The position numbers and the translations under genes were made by a program. Of a stretch of DNA of 64,000 nt, positions 27,390-36,761 are shown piece after piece (the first letter of the stretch is position 1; each line of letters begins with the position of its first letter). The stretch is from Cyanothece sp. BG0011 (GTDB lineage: Bacteria > Cyanobacteriota > Cyanobacteriia > Cyanobacteriales > Microcystaceae), in assembly GCF_003013815.1 (NCBI RefSeq), contig NZ_PRLH01000002.1, positions 20,247 to 84,246 on the forward strand, written 5' to 3'. The notes under the pieces are model-generated. The model worked only from the letters and a program-made list of their open reading frames with translations. It did no database searches and was not told where the DNA came from.

Positions 27390-28895
27390 TTAAGGAGTCA
27401 AAGAATTTAAACTACTTTGACGAGAGGCTAACCGGGCTTTTCCGGCTGCAGCCCACTGCTGCAAAAATTCAATTTCTTCTTGGGCAGTTCGGGCTAAGGG
27501 GATAATTTGACTTGCTGCTTGTAAGATATCATCGGTGGTAAAGTCACGGTTTTGACTAAATCCGATGTGCATAGCTTCGATTAAGGTTTGTTCAATTTCT
27601 GCCCCCGAAAAATCTGGGGTTTCATAAGCGAGTCGCTTGATGTCGTAAGTTTTCAGATTATGGGGTCGCAGTCTAGATAGATGGACGTTAAAAATCGCTT
27701 CTCGTTCCCTCTGGGTAGGCAAACCCACAAAGAAAATTTCGTCAAAGCGGCCCTTGCGTAGCATTTCTGGGGGTAAAGCTTTGATATTGTTGGCGGTGGC
27801 GACGACAAACACGGGGGATTTTTTTTCGGCTAACCAGGTGATAAAGGTCCCAAACACACGGCTAGTGGTGCCTCCGTCTCCTTTTCCTTCCACACCAGCA
27901 AAGGCTTTATCAATTTCATCGATCCATAACACACAAGGGGCCAACGCTTCTGCTAAATTGACCATTTGACGGGTGCGAGACTCGGACTCTCCCACTAACC
28001 CCCCAAACAGTCGCCCCACATCTAACCGTAATAAGGGTAAATGCCAATGGTGAGAAATGGCTTTCGCGGTGAGGGATTTTCCGGTGCCTTGAATACCCAC
28101 TAATAACAGTCCTCTAGGGTGAGGTAAACCATAAGCCCTTGCTTTTTCGCTAAATGCCCCACCTCGACGCAATAACCAGTCTTTGAGGTTGTCTAACCCG
28201 CCTATATCGGATATTTGTTCGGTAGCCGGGTAAAAGTCTAAAATTTGGGTTTGACGGATAGATTGCCGTTTTTCTTCTAAAATAAGTTCTACGTCTTCGG
28301 GTTCAATACGTCCATGACTGGCGATACAAAGGGTCAAAACACGGCGTATTCTCTCTAAGGATAGTCCTTGTGCCGATCTGACTAATTCATCTATTAAAGT
28401 ATCCGATAAAGGTTGTCCTGTGGCTCCTAGAAGACGTTCTATTTCGTCTTTGATTTCTGTGCCGGTGGGAAGGGGAAAGTCAAGGATGGTAAGGACTTCG
28501 GTTAATTCGTCGGGAATTTGGACTTGTGGGGCAATAATAATGATATTTTTGGGTTGAGATTTTAAACTACGGGCGAGGTTTCGCAGTTTTCGGGAGATGG
28601 AAACATCTTCTAAAAAGCGTTGAAAGTCTCTTAAAATGAAGATTCCGCCGATATTATTGGGCAAATTTTCGACAAATTCTAATGCTTGGAGGGGGTTGCG
28701 TCTGCCGACTCCTTCGTTATTGGGGTTATCTTGATAACCGTCTACGAAGTCCCAAGTATAAACCGTGCGGTTTTGCATGGTTTGGCCTGATTGAGCGATC
28801 GCATTTTCTAGTCTTTCTTCTTCGCTGGTGGAAATATAGATTAAAGGGTAACAGGCCCGTAGTAGCAGTTCAAATTCTTCTCGAAATGTCATCAT
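27390..28895 (-). CDS. ycf46: AAA ATPase, Ycf46-like
   Basis: 501 residues. N-terminal domain with LLLRACYPLIYISTSEEERL, conserved in Ycf46 proteins of cyanobacteria and plastids. AAA core: Walker A GIQGTGKS near residue 266, Walker B CVLWIDEIDKA near 320, and PPEMLRKGRFDEIFFVGLP with the arginine-finger region. Ycf46 has been linked to regulation of carbon dioxide uptake and photosynthesis in Synechocystis; this is known of the family and not seen here. Start MM at 28895/28892 equivalent. No neighbour partner. Confidence 0.9.
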   Translation of the reverse strand: MMTFREEFELLLRACYPLIYISTSEEERLENAIAQSGQTMQNRTVYTWDFVDGYQDNPNNEGVGRRNPLQALEFVENLPNNIGGIFILRDFQRFLEDVSISRKLRNLARSLKSQPKNIIIIAPQVQIPDELTEVLTILDFPLPTGTEIKDEIERLLGATGQPLSDTLIDELVRSAQGLSLERIRRVLTLCIASHGRIEPEDVELILEEKRQSIRQTQILDFYPATEQISDIGGLDNLKDWLLRRGGAFSEKARAYGLPHPRGLLLVGIQGTGKSLTAKAISHHWHLPLLRLDVGRLFGGLVGESESRTRQMVNLAEALAPCVLWIDEIDKAFAGVEGKGDGGTTSRVFGTFITWLAEKKSPVFVVATANNIKALPPEMLRKGRFDEIFFVGLPTQREREAIFNVHLSRLRPHNLKTYDIKRLAYETPDFSGAEIEQTLIEAMHIGFSQNRDFTTDDILQAASQIIPLARTAQEEIEFLQQWAAAGKARLASRQSSLNSLTP

Positions 28896-29138
28896 TAATT
28901 ACAATCGTTGGTTATAACCCTATCTCAACAATAATAAAGGTTAGCGGTTAATCTGACTATTTTGGTTAGTTTATAACTTCTGTTGGTTTTCGATGGTTCT
29001 CAAGTTATCCATTTTTCAATGAGTGTTCTTGTATCATGGTTTATCGAAGTCTTAACTTGAAATGGATAGAGTTGAGACGATTATATTTTAAACTAACGAC
29101 AAGTCATTCACTCATAGTTAAATGAGAGGAAAATTATC

Positions 29139-29777
29139 ATGAGTTTAACGTTATATTTTTTGCGTCACGGTGAAACAGAAAGTAGTCTTAAAGATAGTTT
29201 TTGTGGCACTCTTGATCCTGATTTAACCCCTCAAGGAAAAGAAATGGCAAAAGCATTTGCTGATGCTTATCAATCTTTTGATTGGTCTGCTATTTATGTT
29301 AGTCCCATGAAGCGAACTATTGCCACTGCAAAACCTCTTTGTGAGGCAACCGGAATGGAAATGCAGATTAAAGATGGACTCAAAGAAATGGATTTTGGTC
29401 AATGGGAAAATCGCACCCGTGACTGGGTTAAAGAGCATGATTTAGAGGCATATATTGATTGGATGACCGAACCTGCTTGGAACCCTCCCCCCGATGGAGA
29501 AACTGCCGTAGAAGTGGGTAGTCGTGCCATGTTAGTTATATCAGAAATTGAAGCAAACTATCCTGATGGAAAGGTGTTAGTCGTTGCTCATAAAACGACA
29601 ATTAGAATTATTTTGTGTCATTTATTAGGCATTGATTTGGGTCGATATCGTGACCGTATTGATATGTTAGCAGCCTCGGTGAGTGTTATTGAATTTGGGT
29701 TACATGGTCCTTTGTTGAAAAAATTAGGCGATCGCTCTTATATGAGTCAAGAATTACAAGATCGTGCAGGAAGTTAA
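29139..29777 (+). CDS. Histidine phosphatase family protein (phosphoglycerate mutase-like)
   Basis: 212 residues with the phospho-His motif LRHGETESS near residue 9, the second Arg in SPMKRTIATA, Glu in GLKEMDFGQWE, and the second His in VVAHKTTIRI near 150. Small-molecule or phosphosugar phosphatases and mutases share this fold, so the substrate is open. GAGAGGAAA upstream acts as ribosome binding site. It precedes the decayed Rpn gene by only seven bases. Confidence 0.85.
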   Translation: MSLTLYFLRHGETESSLKDSFCGTLDPDLTPQGKEMAKAFADAYQSFDWSAIYVSPMKRTIATAKPLCEATGMEMQIKDGLKEMDFGQWENRTRDWVKEHDLEAYIDWMTEPAWNPPPDGETAVEVGSRAMLVISEIEANYPDGKVLVVAHKTTIRIILCHLLGIDLGRYRDRIDMLAASVSVIEFGLHGPLLKKLGDRSYMSQELQDRAGS

Positions 29778-29784
29778 CAAAAAA

Positions 29785-30538
29785 ATGGTTGATCACGATC
29801 GCTTATTTAAAGAACTCCTTTCAACCTTTTTTCTTAATTCATATTGAAGCACAATCGAGTTCTCAAACAAACTTTAATAGACGAATGTTTTCCTATTTTG
29901 CTCGTCTTCATGAAAAGTTTGTGTTACCCATTTATCCCATTGTTATCTTTTCCTATGATTATCCTCAAAAAGCAGCAGAAAATAAATACGAGATTGAATT
30001 TCCTGATTTTAAAGTGTTAGACTTTAACTATCGCGTGGTGCAACTTAACCGATTAAATTGGAGAGATTTTATCGATCAACCTAATCCAGTTGCATCAGCA
30101 TTAATGGCTAAAATGAAAATAGCTGATCAAGATCGTGCGAAAGTTAAAGCACAATGTTTAAGGTTATTAGTAACCTTGAAATTAGATCCAGCTAGAATGC
30201 AATTAATTTCAGGATTTATTGATACGTATTTGACGTTAAATCCAGTAGAAGAAAGCATTTTTAGATCAGAGTTAAACACATTTTTACCCCAAGAACAGGA
30301 GGATGTTATGGAACTTGTTACCAGTTGGATGCAACAGGGAATTGAACAGGGAATTGAACAGGGAATCATGAGAGAAAAAAACTTAGTTATCCGTTTAATT
30401 GAACGGAAACTAGGAACCATTGAACCTGAAATAAAAACCCAAATTCAAGAATTAGAAATTGAAAAAATTGAAGCGTTAGGAGAAGCTATTTTTGATTTTT
30501 CTAATATCGAAGATTTAAAAAGTTGGTTGAATCGATAA
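29785..30538 (+). pseudogene. Decayed Rpn/DUF4351-type recombination-promoting nuclease
   Basis: An ATG at 29785 begins MVDHDRLFKELLSTFF, the standard start of cyanobacterial Rpn-type (DUF4351) proteins, but this frame stops at TGA 29845. The rest of the protein continues in the +1-shifted frame from FFLIHIEAQSSSQTNFNRRM to the stop at 30538. Roughly 50 residues normally lying between these blocks, including the catalytic acidic residues of the PD-(D/E)XK core, are missing, so an internal deletion fused the two parts out of frame. The C-terminus has IEQG repeats (three copies of a 12-base unit near 30334-30366) and the DUF4351 tail LIERKLGTIEPEI. A shortened product from TTG 29789 is possible but would lack the active site. 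Confidence 0.7.
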
Positions 30539-30573
30539 TTATCTTAAATATAAATCAATTGTTTCTAACAACT

Positions 30574-32241
30574 ATGAGAAAGAAATTAAAAAATTTTTTA
30601 CTTGTTTTAGTGATCACCTTATCTATTGTTGTATCTCCTTTCGTTTATGCACAAGATAATCAAGAAACAGCAAATAAAATTGATGGTTATCCTGTAATTT
30701 TAAACGACGACATTTTATTTAAAATACAAGCACCTACTGGCTCATTTTCCTCTGAAGAAAGAGCTAGTACGATTACTCATAGGTTAGAAACATTCGCCGA
30801 AGATAATTCTTTATCGGTTGAGTCGATTGAATTAGAAACGCAAGATAATATTACCAGTATCATCGCAGAAGATACAATTTTAGCTACCTTAACAGAAGAA
30901 GATGCTAACGCTGCTAGAAAAACTCGTCAAGAATTATCAGAAGAATATTTAGAAATTATCAAAACTTCTATCACTCAATTTAGAGAAGAAAGAACCTTAA
31001 TTGCGAAAATTTTTAGCTTAGTTTGGACTTTACTTGCTACTTTATCCCTTTTATTGATTTTTACACTAATGGATCTCGTTTTTCCAAAAATATTTAATCT
31101 TTTAAATAGGTGGAAAGACACAGTCATTCCTAGTTTGAGAATCCAAAATGTCAATTTAATTAGTTCAACACAAGTAACAAATACTTTAATCGCAGTTATC
31201 AAAACAATTCGAGTTATTCTTGTTCTTTTAATACTCTTTTTATATATTCCTTTTATTCTGAGATTTTTCCCTTTAACTCGGAAAATATCACAACAAATTT
31301 TTGATTATATTTTTAAAGCAGTTTTATATATTTCTGAATCGGTGCTTAACTATATTCCCAACATTTTTATGATTGGGTTAATTGCTGTTTCCACCTATTA
31401 TATTATCCGTTTTTGTAAGTTTGTTTTCAAGGAATTAGAACGAGGGAATATTACCATACCTGGATTTTATCAAGATTGGGCAACCCCAACTTATAATATT
31501 TTACAATTCCTCATTATCGCTTTAGCTGCGGTGGTTGCTGTTCCGTATTTACCAGGGTTTGACTCTCCTGCTTTTCGAGGGATTTCTGTATTTTTAGGGG
31601 TTCTTTTCTCCTTGGGTTCAACTTCTGCTGTAGCGAATACTGTAGGGGGTGTAATCTTAATTTATACCCGTGCATTTCAATTAGGAGACCGTGTACAAAT
31701 TGGTGATATTATTGGTGATATAGAAGATAAAACATTGCTAGTAACTCGCATTCGTACCCCAAAAAATGTCATTGTTACTTTACCTAATGCAACAGTATTA
31801 AATAGTAATGTGATTAACTTTAGTGCCTCAGCAAGAGAAACAGGAATACCCTTAATTATTTCTACTACAATTACCTTAGGTTATGATGTTCCTTGGCGCA
31901 AAGTTCATCAAGTTTTATTAGCTGCAGCTGATGTTACAGACTCCTTATTAAAAGAACCTAAACCCTTCGTTTTACAAACCAGTTTAGACGACTTTTATGT
32001 GAGTTATGAATTGAATGTTTATACAGAAAAAACCCGTCGATTATTTGAGATTTATTCCGACATTCATCAAAATATTCAGGATAAATGTAACGAGTCAGAC
32101 ATTGAAATTTTATCTCCTCATTATTCTGCGCTTCGAGATGGTAATCAAAATACAATTCCTTCTAACTATTTACCCAAAGATTATCAAGCACCAGGGTTTA
32201 GAATTGAAAATTTAGGTAATAATGTTAACAAGCATTCATAA
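30574..32241 (+). CDS. Mechanosensitive ion channel, MscS family
   Basis: 555 residues from ATG 30574. Signal peptide (LLVLVITLSIVVSPFVYAQ), a periplasmic helical domain to about residue 130, four or five membrane helices, then the MscS pore and beta domain: LGVLFSLGSTSAVANTVGG (pore helix near 340-358), FQLGDRVQIGDIIGDIED and RIRTPKNVIVTLPNATVLN. Releases solutes on membrane tension. An in-frame ATG at 30523 lies upstream, but the signal peptide favours 30574. Stands alone. Confidence 0.9.
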   Translation: MRKKLKNFLLVLVITLSIVVSPFVYAQDNQETANKIDGYPVILNDDILFKIQAPTGSFSSEERASTITHRLETFAEDNSLSVESIELETQDNITSIIAEDTILATLTEEDANAARKTRQELSEEYLEIIKTSITQFREERTLIAKIFSLVWTLLATLSLLLIFTLMDLVFPKIFNLLNRWKDTVIPSLRIQNVNLISSTQVTNTLIAVIKTIRVILVLLILFLYIPFILRFFPLTRKISQQIFDYIFKAVLYISESVLNYIPNIFMIGLIAVSTYYIIRFCKFVFKELERGNITIPGFYQDWATPTYNILQFLIIALAAVVAVPYLPGFDSPAFRGISVFLGVLFSLGSTSAVANTVGGVILIYTRAFQLGDRVQIGDIIGDIEDKTLLVTRIRTPKNVIVTLPNATVLNSNVINFSASARETGIPLIISTTITLGYDVPWRKVHQVLLAAADVTDSLLKEPKPFVLQTSLDDFYVSYELNVYTEKTRRLFEIYSDIHQNIQDKCNESDIEILSPHYSALRDGNQNTIPSNYLPKDYQAPGFRIENLGNNVNKHS

Positions 32242-32373
32242 CTTTAGTAAATAGGTTGATAATTATCTATAGCTTTTCTCAAACTCATGAGGTACACCTA
32301 ATATTTAATGTCTGACTCGGAGACTCCTAAAACTAGAAAATTTTGTAACTCACCAGTATGGGAACTGCTATAT

Positions 32374-33720
32374 TTATTTCCATGAACTTGATTCACAGTC
32401 AATTAAACGGTCTAAAATAGTGATATCTGTTTGATTGTTACCTTGGCGAACTTTCTGCTCCATTTTTACATTTAAAAGTTCCATTAATAGCCTAATTTTA
32501 TAAGCTTTTTGTACTGTAGTTGCTACTTGATAAGATTGTAGGGTTTCTAAATTTTCTACATAAGACTTATTGAGGTCAAACTCAAATAAATTAACTAAAG
32601 AATTAATAACATATTTTTGTTGAGGACGAGCATTTTTTTCTAATTCAGTCATTGGAGTATCAAATAACTGTTCAATATCTTTTTCACTCGCTTTTTCTTG
32701 TAACCAAACTTCAGAAGTAGATACCGGTAAATCAGAGGTTTTCTCATCTACCTTAGCAAAAGCATGAGCTTCAGAATAACTAATTCTGCCATCCTGATTA
32801 TAATCCGCAGAAGCAACGGTTTTACCAATGCGATTAACCCCACTTAATCCAGCAAAAAAACTCGAACTATAATCTTTATAATCAGCTTCATTCACTTCAG
32901 GGGTACACCCCACAGAGGGTAAGGTTTTAATCGTAGCAAAAAAGCCACATCTTGTTTGTTGACTTAATCCTTGATTTCGATTACCATTTTGATAAATATA
33001 ATTGGCAAATGACCCCGAAAAACATTGAGCCATCATCGTAACAATATGGCTATCTTGCGGTAATTTATCTAAAGTATTGGATAGCTTTTCTACGGTAACA
33101 GGGGTATTATTCCACAGCATTAACGCATTATTGTTACTATTTCTTTCATTGAGAATTCCATGACCCGTAAAATAGAGAAAAATAGGTTTTTTAGTCACTG
33201 GATTTTGATTGATTTTATCAATCCACCCATTAATATTTTTGAGACTTGCTGAACCATTTAACCCTGGAATATTAGGAACTTTAAACTGTTCTTTACCTTG
33301 AGGATTAAGGTAACGAATACTTGCTTCTCCATTATTACCATTAGCAAAAAATACCGTAGTTGCTGGAGACTGAAATCCCATATTTTTTAGGGTTCGTTGA
33401 AAATAAAGAATGTTTTTTTCTAAAGCAATTTCGTTAGATTCAGGACTGGCACCACCTCCAATGACTAAAAAATTAGGTTCTGAAGTTTTGGGTTGACAAG
33501 GGTCTATAAATTGAGCCGTATTTTGAGTAAAAAAATTATAAATAGCCGGGTTTTCAATTACTTGCTGAGGAGGTTGCCTTTGGGTATCTTGTATCAAGTT
33601 AAGAAACCATCCTTGAAAAGATTGATTAACAAAAGATTCCGTTGAAGAAGATTTTCCTAATAATCCAGTTAAACTTAAGGATAAGAAAAAAAGAGCAATT
33701 TTTTGATAATTTTTAATCAT
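32374..33720 (-). CDS. Secreted caspase-like/C13-like cysteine protease with an EF-hand
   Basis: About 448 residues. N-terminal signal peptide (MIKNYQKIALFFLSLSLTG). Clan CD-type active site: His in LYFTGHG near residue 190 and Cys in MMAQCFSGSF near 235. An exact EF-hand loop, DYNQDGRISYSE (D, N, D, S, E at positions 1, 3, 5, 9, 12), lies about 75 residues after the Cys. A helical C-terminal region follows. The EF-hand suggests Ca2+ control. It could be a caspase, gingipain or legumain relative; family assignment by motif only. Substrates unknown. Confidence 0.75.
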   Translation of the reverse strand: MIKNYQKIALFFLSLSLTGLLGKSSSTESFVNQSFQGWFLNLIQDTQRQPPQQVIENPAIYNFFTQNTAQFIDPCQPKTSEPNFLVIGGGASPESNEIALEKNILYFQRTLKNMGFQSPATTVFFANGNNGEASIRYLNPQGKEQFKVPNIPGLNGSASLKNINGWIDKINQNPVTKKPIFLYFTGHGILNERNSNNNALMLWNNTPVTVEKLSNTLDKLPQDSHIVTMMAQCFSGSFANYIYQNGNRNQGLSQQTRCGFFATIKTLPSVGCTPEVNEADYKDYSSSFFAGLSGVNRIGKTVASADYNQDGRISYSEAHAFAKVDEKTSDLPVSTSEVWLQEKASEKDIEQLFDTPMTELEKNARPQQKYVINSLVNLFEFDLNKSYVENLETLQSYQVATTVQKAYKIRLLMELLNVKMEQKVRQGNNQTDITILDRLIDCESSSWK

Positions 33721-33853
33721 AGTAAAACAAGTTCCAGTCAACAATCAACGACAAAGCCAAGGTAAAATCAAATATAACTGATAAAATTGCAACCCATAGG
33801 ATAAAGTTACCTGGGGATTACTGATTTGACACACAGTTTACTATAAAGAAATC

Positions 33854-34285
33854 ATGGAGCGAATTTCTGCATTAGGGTTAGATGTGGGTAAAAAACGCAT
33901 CGGGGTAGCAGGATGTGACGGAACCGGGTTGATAGCGACAGGGTTAACCACTATCGAACGTCAATCATTTCCTCAAGATGTTCAACAGTTACAAGCATTG
34001 GTCAAAGAACGAGAGGTGCAAATATTAGTCATTGGTCTTCCCTATTCCATGGACGGAACCATAGGGTTTCAAGCCAAAAAAGTCCAAAAATTCGCCAAAC
34101 GTCTCTCTAAAGCCCTAGAATTACCCGTAGAGTATATCGACGAACGACTGACCTCCGTTGAAGCAGAAACTCACTTAAAGGCGCAAAAAAAGTATTCTCG
34201 CCATAATAAAGGCTTAGTCGATCGCCTAGCTGCCACCATCATTTTACAACAGTGGTTAGATCAACGTCGTGCTTCTCTAATTTAA
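33854..34285 (+). CDS. ruvX: Holliday junction resolvase-like RuvX/YqgF
   Basis: 143 residues: GLDVGKKRIGVAGCD with the first catalytic Asp (residue 9-10), VIGLPYSMDG, YIDERLTSVEAE with catalytic Glu, and the C-terminal DRLAATIILQQWL with the last acidic residue. In Escherichia coli YqgF acts on 16S rRNA 5' end maturation and is RNase H-like. Length normal. A tRNA-Gly gene follows 51 bases downstream. Confidence 0.92.
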   Translation: MERISALGLDVGKKRIGVAGCDGTGLIATGLTTIERQSFPQDVQQLQALVKEREVQILVIGLPYSMDGTIGFQAKKVQKFAKRLSKALELPVEYIDERLTSVEAETHLKAQKKYSRHNKGLVDRLAATIILQQWLDQRRASLI

Positions 34286-34336
34286 GCTTGACATTTTTTG
34301 AATGGTATGGGATACTAAGATTTAGCATTGAAAAAT

Positions 34337-34408
34337 GCGGGTGTAGCTCAGTGGTAGAGCGTCACCTTGCCAAGGTGAATGTCGCGCGTTCGAATCGCGT
34401 CACCCGCT
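34337..34408 (+). tRNA. tRNA-Gly (GCC)
   Basis: 72 bases. Acceptor GCGGGTG pairs with CACCCGC at 34401-34407, discriminator T; anticodon loop TTGCCAA gives GCC; D arm TAGCTCAGTGGTAGA; T loop GTTCGAATC. No encoded CCA. The 3' end of the convergent sixA frame overlaps it on the other strand. Confidence 0.97.
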
Positions 34409-34907
34409 TTTTAAAGGAAAAACTTCGGGGGGTTAATAGAAATAACTCACTTTCTCCCACAGGGTTACTGGATAGGGGGAGATTCAACCCGATGATTCCT
34501 GCTTTTTTAACCACTAACGTGCCTTGAACCTGACCCCAAAGGAAGATTTCTGCCCAGTTGCCTAAGTCGGGCTGATGACCCACAACAGCGAGGCTGCTGT
34601 TATGATGATGATACTGAGAATTTAGCCACCAATCAACCCAAAGCTGAGGACTTCCGCCAGGAGAAAGGGGGCTAAATTCCTCTAACTTATCAGTTAAGCC
34701 TGCGTTTTGTAAGATTGTAGCAGTTTGACGCGCTCTGAGCAGGGGACTGGTCAAAATAATATCAAATTTAATCTGAATCTCTTTTAACCGTTGAGCGACT
34801 TTCTGGGTTTTTTCCGTTCCCCGTTCCGTTAAAGGACGCGCTTCGTCTTTTAGTGAAGGGTTTCGCTCCACTGCAATGCCATGACGAATAAGATACAGTT
34901 GTGTCAT
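34362..34907 (-). CDS. sixA: Phosphohistidine phosphatase SixA
   Basis: 181 residues: LIRHGIAVERN with the catalytic His at the N-terminus, LTSPLLRARQTA, and the second His in AVVGHQPDLG. SixA removes phosphate from histidine in phosphorelay proteins. The last 16 or so residues (KKRVTRFERATFTLAR) are read from the antisense of tRNA-Gly, and the stop codon lies inside that tRNA. The enzyme fold should be complete without this tail. Start MTQLYLIRHG at 34907 is well supported. Confidence 0.88.
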   Translation of the reverse strand: MTQLYLIRHGIAVERNPSLKDEARPLTERGTEKTQKVAQRLKEIQIKFDIILTSPLLRARQTATILQNAGLTDKLEEFSPLSPGGSPQLWVDWWLNSQYHHHNSSLAVVGHQPDLGNWAEIFLWGQVQGTLVVKKAGIIGLNLPLSSNPVGESELFLLTPRSFSFKKRVTRFERATFTLAR

Positions 34908-34932
34908 ACGTTAATGATTGCCACGAGGTATT

Positions 34933-35820
34933 ATGAGTAAACCTATTTATGAAATTGTAGACGAATTACCCACCAATAACATGACCGTCAGGGTCTTAAA
35001 AACCCTTGATTATGTGGTTCCTGGGGAATGGAACAACTTGGTAGGGTTTGAAAATACCATCCGTACCGTCACAGGGGAAACCGATGAGGAGATGATCCAA
35101 CAAATCGGCGATCGCGCGGTTTATCTGTTTAATGATAAATCCCAAGGCTATCAAAGGGCCCTCTGGTTATATCAAACCATCGATAGGAGTGACAGTGCCT
35201 TAGGTGCGGCGGCCTTAGCCAATAAAATCGGCGAAAAAGTTTCTTTTTTAGGCTTTTTAAACCGCCTTACCCCCAACTCCGATAAAGTCCAAGCCCTTGA
35301 TTTATCTTTAAAATTAGTGACCGAAGTAGTGGCCTTTTGTCAAATTAATGGCATTCCAGGGGATAGTATCGGGGATTTTGTCGCCTCTTTAGGAGATTAT
35401 AGCGGAGAATCTTTGATGAGAATGGCGGCTTTAGTCTGTTTAGATGGTTTAATTCCCTTGGGCCCTGATTTTATTATGAAGGTGGAGTCGACCCTTAATA
35501 ATCTTTCTCCCAAAGAATTAGAGAATAATGGGACTTATAAGGATATCAAAGAAGGTCTACCCGGCAATAAAACCAGTAATCAACTGGATTTTATCGGAGA
35601 AAGTTTTGACTCAGTTAAGGGTTGGATGTCAGGATTTGTTAATAAAAAAGAGATTAGTCGAGAGGGACTGTTTGATCGCTTGAGCAACTTTATTGAATAT
35701 TCAGAAGATAAGTTAGATTATTTTGCAGCCTTTTTAGACATGACCACCAATTATTATGAACATACCGGCACCCAAACCTTAGCCAGACGCTTAATAGAAA
35801 GAGCCGTCGCTGAAATATAA
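34933..35820 (+). CDS. Conserved hypothetical cyanobacterial protein, 295 aa
   Basis: From ATG 34933 (GAGG four bases before). Mostly helical with no signal peptide or membrane segment. Notable blocks: GFENTIRTVTGETDEEMIQQ, AALANKIGEKVSFLGFLNRL and FDSVKGWMSGFVNKKEISRE. Not a family whose function I recognise; the even composition and codon use suggest a real chromosomal gene. The next gene, also hypothetical, follows after 102 bases on the same strand; they may be co-transcribed. Confidence 0.7.
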   Translation: MSKPIYEIVDELPTNNMTVRVLKTLDYVVPGEWNNLVGFENTIRTVTGETDEEMIQQIGDRAVYLFNDKSQGYQRALWLYQTIDRSDSALGAAALANKIGEKVSFLGFLNRLTPNSDKVQALDLSLKLVTEVVAFCQINGIPGDSIGDFVASLGDYSGESLMRMAALVCLDGLIPLGPDFIMKVESTLNNLSPKELENNGTYKDIKEGLPGNKTSNQLDFIGESFDSVKGWMSGFVNKKEISREGLFDRLSNFIEYSEDKLDYFAAFLDMTTNYYEHTGTQTLARRLIERAVAEI

Positions 35821-35922
35821 CTTAACATTTTTTAATGAAGAACGATGGAGAGGCCCCTTAACCCGTAAACTGAGAATAGCCAGACTATGGTGGCGTATTT
35901 AGAAACCATTAAGGGAAATATT

Positions 35923-36663
35923 ATGGCAACTCCATCGGATCAAACGCAAAAAAAACCCCTAGAAATTCGAGAAATTCAAGAATTAGCGATCGCTATCTCG
36001 GCCAAAAATCTTAATCCCACCATGCTCTCTCAAGAGTTTCTCAAGCAAACAGGAATTGTCCCTAATGAGTGGGAATTAGGCAAACAACCGGTTTTAGGAC
36101 AAAATCTTTCACAAGTTACCTTTCAAAATGGTGTCAGTATCGTTGCTCAACCTCGCACCATTACCTTTATGGAATCTCTCGGAACCAAAAAACCCGATGA
36201 ACTGAATATTCCTAATGTCGCTCGTCAATATGTAGACAAACTCTCCAGTGCAGAGTATCAAGGCTTATCCATTACCCCTAAAAGTTTAGTTCCCTTTCCA
36301 GGAAATGATCAAGGTGCTAGAAACTTCATTACTCAAAACCTTTTATCCCCTGGTGAGTGGCAAAATTATGGCAATGCACCCTTACAAGCTGGTTTAAATT
36401 TACTCTATCAACTCGATCGCTGTCAATTTAGCCTCAGTATTAATGAAGCTAAAATTCAAATGCCGGATAAATCTGCTATTCCTGCTTTATTATTTGCTGG
36501 TAATTTTAACTATAATTTAGCGGCTGAAAATCCTCAAGAAGTGATTGCTAAATTAAAGCAAGGAATTGATGATTGGCAAAAGGATTTAAATGCTTTCCAA
36601 GAAGTGGTTAATCAAAGATTTTTAGCGCAACAACAGCCAACCAGTTTGTTTCCTACCACCTAG
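35923..36663 (+). CDS. Conserved hypothetical protein, 246 aa
   Basis: ATG 35923 is preceded by AGGG at about 8 bases and begins MATPSDQTQKKPLEIREIQ; an in-frame ATG at 35887 is less likely. No signal peptide, membrane segment or catalytic motif. A block ARQYVDKLSSAEYQGLSITP suggests a conserved cytoplasmic cyanobacterial protein. Function unknown. Probably in one transcription unit with the hypothetical gene upstream. Confidence 0.65.
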   Translation: MATPSDQTQKKPLEIREIQELAIAISAKNLNPTMLSQEFLKQTGIVPNEWELGKQPVLGQNLSQVTFQNGVSIVAQPRTITFMESLGTKKPDELNIPNVARQYVDKLSSAEYQGLSITPKSLVPFPGNDQGARNFITQNLLSPGEWQNYGNAPLQAGLNLLYQLDRCQFSLSINEAKIQMPDKSAIPALLFAGNFNYNLAAENPQEVIAKLKQGIDDWQKDLNAFQEVVNQRFLAQQQPTSLFPTT

Positions 36664-36761
36664 TTAATTGTAAAGATTTAGGAGTGATGGTTTAGGGGTT
36701 AGGGAAATTGTTTCTCAACCCCTTATTTATGGATACTTAACAATGGGAGTCTTCGAGAAAA

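Noticed and set aside
30340..30366. Short direct repeats considered as a CRISPR array
   Set aside because: Units are contiguous, 12 bases, in a coding frame, with no spacers. No CRISPR array was seen anywhere in the window.
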